A stretch of DNA of 64,000 bases from assembly GCF_012273895.1 (NCBI RefSeq), contig NC_052119.1, forward strand, positions 3,782,001 through 3,846,000, in the 5' to 3' direction. Position 1 is the first letter of the stretch. The number at the start of each line of letters is the position of its first letter. This document shows, one piece after another, positions 58,154-64,000 of the stretch. A program made the position numbers and the translations under genes. The notes beneath the pieces were generated by a model. It was not told the DNA's origin and ran no database searches. It worked only from the letters and a program-made list of their open reading frames with translations. This DNA comes from Zerene cesonia. Lineage: Eukaryota > Arthropoda > Insecta > Lepidoptera > Pieridae.

Positions 58154-59415
58154 TTACATGTCGCTGGGGATCGCGAATCCCATGTGTGTTCTGCCATTTT
58201 CAATAAATCCCATAACAATGGTCATAGGCGCTGGGCCACCATTAGAGGCGATTACGTCACGCATATTAAACGCGCCTTTCATCTTACCGGCTATTGTGTG
58301 CAGTCCNNNNNNNNNNNNNNNNNNNNNNNNNNNNNNNNNNNNNNNNNNNNNNNNNNNNNNNNNNNNNNNNNNNNNNNNNNNNNNNNNNNNNNNNNNNNNN
58401 NNNNNNNNNNNNNNNNNNNNNNNNNNNNNNNNNNNNNNNNNNNNNNNNNNNNNNNNNNNNNNNNNNNNNNNNNNNNNNNNNNNNNNNNNNNNNNNNNNNN
58501 NNNNNNNNNNNNNNNNNNNNNNNNNNNNNNNNNNNNNNNNNNNNNNNNNNNNNNNNNNNNNNNNNNNNNNNNNNNNNNNNNNNNNNNNNNNNNNNNNNNN
58601 NNNNNNNNNNNNNNNNNNNNNNNNNNNNNNNNNNNNNNNNNNNNNNNNNNNNNNNNNNNNNNNNNNNNNNNNNNNNNNNNNNNNNNNNNNNNNNNNNNNN
58701 NNNNNNNNNNNNNNNNNNNNNNNNNNNNNNNNNNNNNNNNNNNNNNNNNNNNNNNNNNNNNNNNNNNNNNNNNNNNNNNNNNNNNNNNNNNNNNNNNNNN
58801 NNNNNNNNNNNNNNNNNNNNNNNNNNNNNNNNNNNNNNNNNNNNNNNNNNNNNNNNNNNNNNNNNNNNNNNNNNNNNNNNNNNNNNNNNNNNNNNNNNNN
58901 NNNNNNNNNNNNNNNNNNNNNNNNNNNNNNNNNNNNNNNNNNNNNNNNNNNNNNNNNNNNNNNNNNNNNNNNNNNNNNNNNNNNNNNNNNNNNNNNNNNN
59001 NNNNNNNNNNNNNNNNNNNNNNNNNNNNNNNNNNNNNNNNNNNNNNNNNNNNNNNNNNNNNNNNNNNNNNNNNNNNNNNNNNNNNNNNNNNNNNNNNNNN
59101 NNNNNNNNNNNNNNNNNNNNNNNNNNNNNNNNNNNNNNNNNNNNNNNNNNNNNNNNNNNNNNNNNNNNNNNNNNNNNNNNNNNNNNNNNNNNNNNNNNNN
59201 NNNNNNNNNNNNNNNNNNNNNNNNNNNNNNNNNNNNNNNNNNNNNNNNNNNNNNNNNNNNNNNNNNNNNNNNNNNNNNNNNNNNNNNNNNNNNNNNNNNN
59301 NNNNNNGCTGGGCCACCATTAGAGGCGATTACGTCACGCATATTAAACGCGCCTTTCATCTTACCGGCTATTGTGTGCAGTCCTGCTACTTCCTTATACA
59401 CAGTACGCGAAATTG
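58154..59415 (-). CDS. Possible terminal exon of an unrecognised protein, split by a gap
   Basis: On the minus strand an open frame ends at a TAA (58154-58156). It is interrupted by the N run, but both sides of the gap carry the same 77 bp, so the contigs probably overlap and the frame continues without loss. The readable part is about 60 residues and includes VAGLHTIAGKMKG, GAFNMRDVIASNGG and MGFIENGRTHMGFAIPSDM at the C-terminus. The amino-acid use is more protein-like than in any other frame here: mixed Gly, Ala and Met, few Lys/Asn/Ile runs, higher GC. A possible 3' splice site (CACTAG) lies at 59416-59420. I do not recognise the protein family. It could also be a fragment of a transposon or a bacterial contaminant at a contig edge. 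Confidence 0.35.
58230..58306. repeat. 77-bp gap-edge duplicate, left copy
   Basis: The last 77 bp before the N run are identical to the first 77 bp after it (59307-59383). This is what an unmerged contig overlap looks like. Confidence 0.95.
58307..59306. other. Assembly gap (exactly 1000 N)
   Basis: A placeholder of exactly 1000 N. Because its two edges share 77 bp, the true gap size may be zero or negative. Long open frames crossing it are artefacts. Confidence 0.99.
59307..59383. repeat. 77-bp gap-edge duplicate, right copy
   Basis: Identical to 58230-58306; see that entry. Confidence 0.95.
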
Positions 59416-59420
59416 CTAGT

Positions 59421-59708
59421 GAATTATAGTTTTTTGATAATATTCGTTTATTTCCTTTGTTAGGCCTTTTTTAAATTTCGAATGCTGCTTGATTGGAGAA
59501 GATAATTAAATTGTGTGTATGCATATTGAATTACGTAATTTATATATCAGTACTATATTATATGCGAAATAACATTTTATTTAATTTATACAAGTCGGAA
59601 TCTATTTCTAATCATAATATACTTCAACTATTTTTAAGCTACTTATATGTATGTATGTATACTTTTTGGTGAAAATAAAATTTTATTATATTATTATATA
59701 TTATTTGT
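59421..59708. other. Spacer, no gene seen
   Basis: A/T-rich, with a short TATG microsatellite near 59646-59660. Confidence 0.4.
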
Positions 59709-59800
59709 AGCGACGTAAGGCCTCTGCAAACGTTCATGAGCGGAGGTAGCGCTTTCCATCAGGCGACCCACCAACTCCTTTGCCGAATATGATATAAAAA
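59709..59800 (+). mobile_element. Retroposon 3' end
   Basis: GCAAACGTTCATGAGCGGAG, GTAGCGCTTTCCATCAGGCG, ACCCACCAACTCCTTTGCCG and ATATGATATAAAAA. It is the same family as 34875, here with the ACCCACCAACTCCTTTGCCG block intact and a short A tail. Confidence 0.65.
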
Positions 59801-59935
59801 CTCATATATTATTCTGGTGCTTCTAGCTACATCGCTGAAAAGTATCATCCTAATCCGTTTAGTTTTTGACGTGAAAGAGGTGCAATCTATATACATACAT
59901 TCTTACATATCAATCGCGTTTATAATATTAGCACT
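59801..59935 (-). mobile_element. Helitron remnant
   Basis: TTCTAGCTACATCGCTGAAA, then TAATCCGTTTAGTTTTTGAC, GTGAAAGAGGTGCAATCTAT, TACATTCTTACATATCAATC, GCGTTTATAATATTAGCAC keep the order of the main family from the CAGCTA block to the 5' end. The 3' hairpin half is missing. It abuts the retroposon end at 59709. Confidence 0.55.
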
Positions 59936-61712
59936 TGTAAATTATTTAATACAACATTAATAATAACAAATTATTTAAGTACCTACCTATACCTATTCAG
60001 TTTTTTTAATAGTATGGATAAATATTTACAAACCAGCTGCCTTAAATTTATATTGTGTTAGTAGCAACAACAAAGTATGTATACCTCACAAAAATAATTT
60101 TAATGTTCCATATTAATAAATTACGAAGTAATTCATCACGGTTGCCATGGTAACACGAAAGTTGTTTGCAAGAGTTGCCACATACCAACACAGCAAATAA
60201 AGACCTTTTACGCTCACAAAATAAACCGAAAAGCCTCTAGAAAAACAAATTAAAATTTCCATTGTCACGTTAAATGACTCTACACTGAAAATGTGAGCTT
60301 TTGTTTTCGTCTCGCGAAATTTACGCATGAGTGAATTTCGTCCCCGTTAAATAAAAACAGAGAATCGAGTTAATGTTAAATAAAATGTCCCTTTGTTTCC
60401 CCATGTTTAATTGGTGAATAATCTCTTCATAAGTTCGGTGTCAAATGTGACTTGTATAATAATTACTTCTCGACGAAACTCCATATTGAAATGTTAACAA
60501 GCAGCATATTTATAAAAATGTTACATTTATTATTTTTATCTTAACTAAATCAGTTATGTTATAATTAGAGTTTTACTTTCAAATGGATAAAGTAAATAAA
60601 CTAAACAGCCATTTAATAACAATCCCGTCAATATTGGATTGGCATTAGATTGGCCAGTTCAAGGAGAAAAAAAATCGTATACTGAAATTTAAAACATTCA
60701 TTCGATTTAATAAACGCGTATCGAAGGGTGCTTCCACTGAAACGTACCTACCAGATTGTATTTGCCTTCTAAAAATGAATCAGTAATTGGCACCTTCAGG
60801 CACTTTGAAATTCATCTGTCCAGGTTATCTGCCTCCGGTGGGATCGAATCCGACTTTAAAATGGACGCATGTCAACACCGACAGATAGCAGCGAAGTCGG
60901 TGTGCCTAATGCTCTGTAAAATATTGTGGTCTAAGAACCTTATTCTTTAAAAATTAGCTTTCAATTCAAATTATGGATATTTCAATGTGCATGAAAATGG
61001 TTGTATATATTAATAGGACGTGTTATTTAAAAAAGCACCTATATTATAATAGCCCATATTTTCCGAAAAAGTTAACTATTTAATAGCGATGAAAAGTACT
61101 CTATTTTTATATTTGGAATAAACATTAGAACGTGAATTAATCTCATCTAATTATTGCTATTTTTACATAACTTTGTTGTATGTCTAAAGTACCTCCAGCA
61201 TCCAATACATACCGATATATTGTTAATCATTATTTGAAAAACGTCCCCAAACAATTTGAAGCAAACCAGTTTCCAGTGAAATTTGTATTTTTATCGGCAA
61301 GAAACAAACAGCGACACTTTCCGATCGTGACTCGGTTAAAAATCTGATAAAATTTAATATTAAAATTCAGAACTCATTATTCTCAAAAAACTTTGCAAAC
61401 AATACGAAATTCCGGAGTTCGCACCCGAAACTCGATGGTTAAAATCGACGTTGTAGATATATATAGTAAATCATTATTCCGGGCTATACAAATGTCCAGG
61501 CGTACGAACACACAAACATGTGTACCAGCTCCCATTATACCGGAATGTCTCCTTGATTTTGAATGGTTGCTTATTATGCACCCATTTACACCCCGAGAAC
61601 TGCCCGTGGATGTATCTCCGCTGGAAGCGACTCTCTAATTTAAATAGTATAACGGCTGCACAAATGAATCAATATTTAACAGAATAATTCAAGAAATAGA
61701 ATTATAGTATAC
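59936..61712. other. Spacer with an X-box and a CpG-richer block
   Basis: No supported gene. The RFX site at 60141 is listed separately. An open frame at 61393-61638 covers a CG-balanced block (GGAGTTCGCACCCGAAACTC, CCGGAATGTCTCC) but starts at TTG and has no domain. Confidence 0.4.
60141..60154. promoter_or_regulatory. Consensus RFX X-box
   Basis: GTTGCCATGGTAAC fits the RFX half-site pair GTNRCC/RGYAAC with a 2-bp spacer and is palindromic except at one position. RFX factors bind such X-boxes upstream of ciliary genes; in insects these act in sensory neurons and sperm. The site stands in a small unique block with moderate CG. The nearest downstream gene is not in view. Confidence 0.4.
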
Positions 61713-61830
61713 TGGCTGTGGCGCGCGGACAAACCCACAATATATTGGGCAATAGCAAGCTCACGCCATATTTTAATATGTGTTTTATGAAAATCCATTC
61801 AGTTACAGTTTTAACGTGAAAGAGTAAGTG
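61713..61830 (-). mobile_element. Helitron-like remnant
   Basis: ACTGGCTGTGGCGCGCGGAC, AAACCCACAATATATTGGGC, AAAATCCATTCAGTTACAGT and TTTAACGTGAAAGAGTAA follow the block order of the main family, but with a decayed hairpin and without a 5' end. Confidence 0.5.
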
Positions 61831-64000
61831 ATAACTTTGAATTTTTCTTTATTAATGGATATATGAATCGTAATATAATTATCATTTTATTGTAAGTGGG
61901 ATATTTACTCAGAGTTAAAATCCTTTCTTGCTTCCACTACGTCCTCTTCATAAAAATGTATATATAATATTAACACATTTTTTTAAGGAACAATACGATA
62001 TTTTATATTTTACCTACCCATCCAATTCACGAGTCTTTCCTTAATCATCGGAGAAGATGCTTTAACGACTGCTAATTAAAAGCAAAGCAAGATGCTTTAA
62101 ATAAAATCACTTCCTCCATCAGTTATCACCTGCAGTCCCCTTGGACATATATTCCGTCCAAATCCCGACATAACACTTCCAGCGTGCTAAATACACAGAT
62201 ACGAAAAACAGTGGCCCAGAGGCGATACGCATCTCGGCGCTGGCGGTGGTAACAAGCGGCGTGTTCCTGTCAATCGCGCTAATGTTCACAATCGCTAGTC
62301 GCTGCTCCATACATTGTATAGCTGTGTTTTCATACGCCGCGTGGGCGCTGACAGAATAGATTAAAATCGATCTGTTTGTTCAATGAAAAGTTGGATAACG
62401 ATGGTTCGGTGGCTCTGTTTGTGCGTTTTGTAATGCGCTTTGTGCGCGTGTTTGATGTAACGCTGGCAATTTGGGATTCGTGTTAGCATTACGAGCGTCA
62501 GTTAGCTTAAGTTTATATAGTATAGGTTGGAAATTTTATATCTCATTAATTTTGGATGTGTCTGCTGCAATCCTGTTGTCCTCAATGTTGAAATGTACCT
62601 CAAGCAATAAACGCAAAGCTGTTATATATGATACATTATTTAAACACAAATATTCAATATTTATAACCTTTAAAACTGTACAAAATAGCCTGTCCTTATA
62701 TCATTTATATGCAAAGACTCTATAATATGGTAATAAACATGTCCAGTCATTTCTTTACACGTGCTAAGCCCACTGAAAGTCTATCAGAATGAACACAGGC
62801 CTACCATTTGTGTCACGGCATCTTACACTTTGTGCTGAGAATTTAGCACCTGCGCATTGGCTCCACAGAATGGGATGCGACTACAAGTGGTTGTAATTGC
62901 ACTTGACTTGAATAAGACAGCCTAAATTATAATTTTAAGCGCATGAACATGATAGTGTTTTGTTGGGATTAAATAGAATCTTTTGGACAATTTTAATGGT
63001 TTGTTATAATATTAGTTAGCACTAAGCATATAACTATTAAAATACCCATGTGAAAGAATATAATAATATAGCGAACCACATCAGAAAAGTATTAATGTAA
63101 TGAAACCATCTATTCTTTACCTATATCTTTCGAATATTCAAAAATTGCACTGAATGCTTATACACTTAAAAATAACATTTAATCATACAAAAATTATTTT
63201 CGTAATAAAATTAGTAAATTGAACGTAATCTTATTATTTGAAAAATCTAATTAAGACAATAAATGTGTTGGAATACCCAAAAAATATATGGAAAAGGTAA
63301 AAGGAATATTACGTAACATTTAAACATTATACATAAACAAAAAATCACATTCACATTTCCTACTTGTGAAACTTTTCTAATGGAAAAGTTTTTGATTCTG
63401 CATAATATTTCAGCGACCCATCTAGCGGCCGACATTAAATTAAATCGCTTAGAAGTTAGAGCTTCCAAATCGCTGTATTAAAAACTCTATAAAAGCATTT
63501 ATTAACTAGTTAGCCGTATTTTACCCTTTATTACGGAATAAAGGCTTTCCATAGACCTTTTATGAAACAGTGAATTGCTTAATTTGTATGGAATTTGTGG
63601 TTTTTTTCATATTTATGCATGGGAGGGAAAAACTCGCATTGACTTTTGGATGTACCAGTTACGGGATAATTACTTATTTGTGATTAATTAATATCCTTAT
63701 ATACTGAGGTATGGATGGCAGACTTAATCGATCTTATTAACATAAATTCCGTCTACTGTTTTATTGAATGTTTTCGGCCATTTTCTTCGTATAGGAGAAT
63801 AAGTTAATGGGTGTTAGTGTCGATAATGGGGGTTGTTTATTCCCTGGAGAACAATGGGTTGCATAATGATTGATAAATATGGGCATTGCATGTTTTTGTT
63901 TTGTTAATATCTTAATACTAGTTAACTCAGCTTGACGTAATGAAGATTGAATAGAAATGCTCTGCATAATGAATCGTCAAATTCTTTACATTCATAAGCC
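61831..64000. other. Spacer to the window end, no gene seen
   Basis: No supported gene. A CpG-richer unique block at about 62110-62460 (GCATCTCGGCGCTGGCGGTG, ACGCCGCGTGGGCGCTGACA) holds a minus-strand frame of 63 codons that starts with ATG (62119-62310), without recognisable features. A small block at 63405-63470 is similar in composition. The rest is A/T-rich. Confidence 0.4.

Noticed and set aside
58158..59429. Plus-strand frames across the second N run
   Set aside because: Artefacts of the gap; only the minus-strand reading looks protein-like on both sides.
1..64000. CRISPR arrays, operons, prophage or endogenous viral genes
   Set aside because: No regularly spaced repeats with unique spacers and no recognisable viral or bacterial gene; the spaced repeats are dispersed transposons.

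Overview
This 64 kb window looks like non-coding DNA from a lepidopteran (butterfly or moth) nuclear genome. The sequence is AT-rich and no open frame in it is convincingly a host gene. Repeats typical of Lepidoptera are scattered throughout. They include short Helitrons that start TCCTACTAATATT and end in a GC hairpin followed by CTAG, poly(A)-tailed retroposon ends carrying a TTACCATCAGGCGA-like motif, and a tRNA-derived SINE. Two runs of exactly 1000 N (11783-12782 and 58307-59306) are assembly gaps. I cannot name the species.

Layout. 1-7.4 kb: AT-rich spacer with four Helitron copies and one retroposon tail. 7.4-11.3 kb: a perfect 20-bp inverted repeat, a 50-bp tandem duplication, and a three-unit tandem array with a Helitron inside its middle unit. 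11.8-12.8 kb: gap. 13-16 kb: spacer with degraded repeats and one possible recursive splice site. 16.2-17.8 kb: a complete but dead Tc1-like DNA transposon with four subterminal repeats, a broken DD34E transposase and a TA target duplication. 18-31 kb: six Helitrons, plus two promoter-like motif clusters (E-box/NRF1/DREF near 18.7 kb and three E2F sites near 21.4 kb). 31-43 kb: remnants of several repeat families, a CpG-rich unique block at 39.5-40.0 kb, and a full-length SINE with a perfect 10-bp target duplication at 42.35-42.57 kb. 43-58 kb: mostly unique spacer with several CpG-richer blocks that could be enhancers. 58-64 kb: the second gap, whose two edges repeat the same 77 bp and which interrupts the only plausible host exon (minus strand, unrecognised protein); then an RFX X-box and more spacer.

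No operons, CRISPR arrays or bacterial features are present. The window is best read as a large intron or intergenic region shaped by Helitron and retroposon insertion. The most interesting signals are the reiterated 5' ends of the Helitrons, the IR/DR architecture of the Tc1-like element, the long perfect hairpin, the gap-edge duplication over a possible exon, and several textbook regulatory motifs in otherwise featureless DNA. All regulatory calls are motif reading only.
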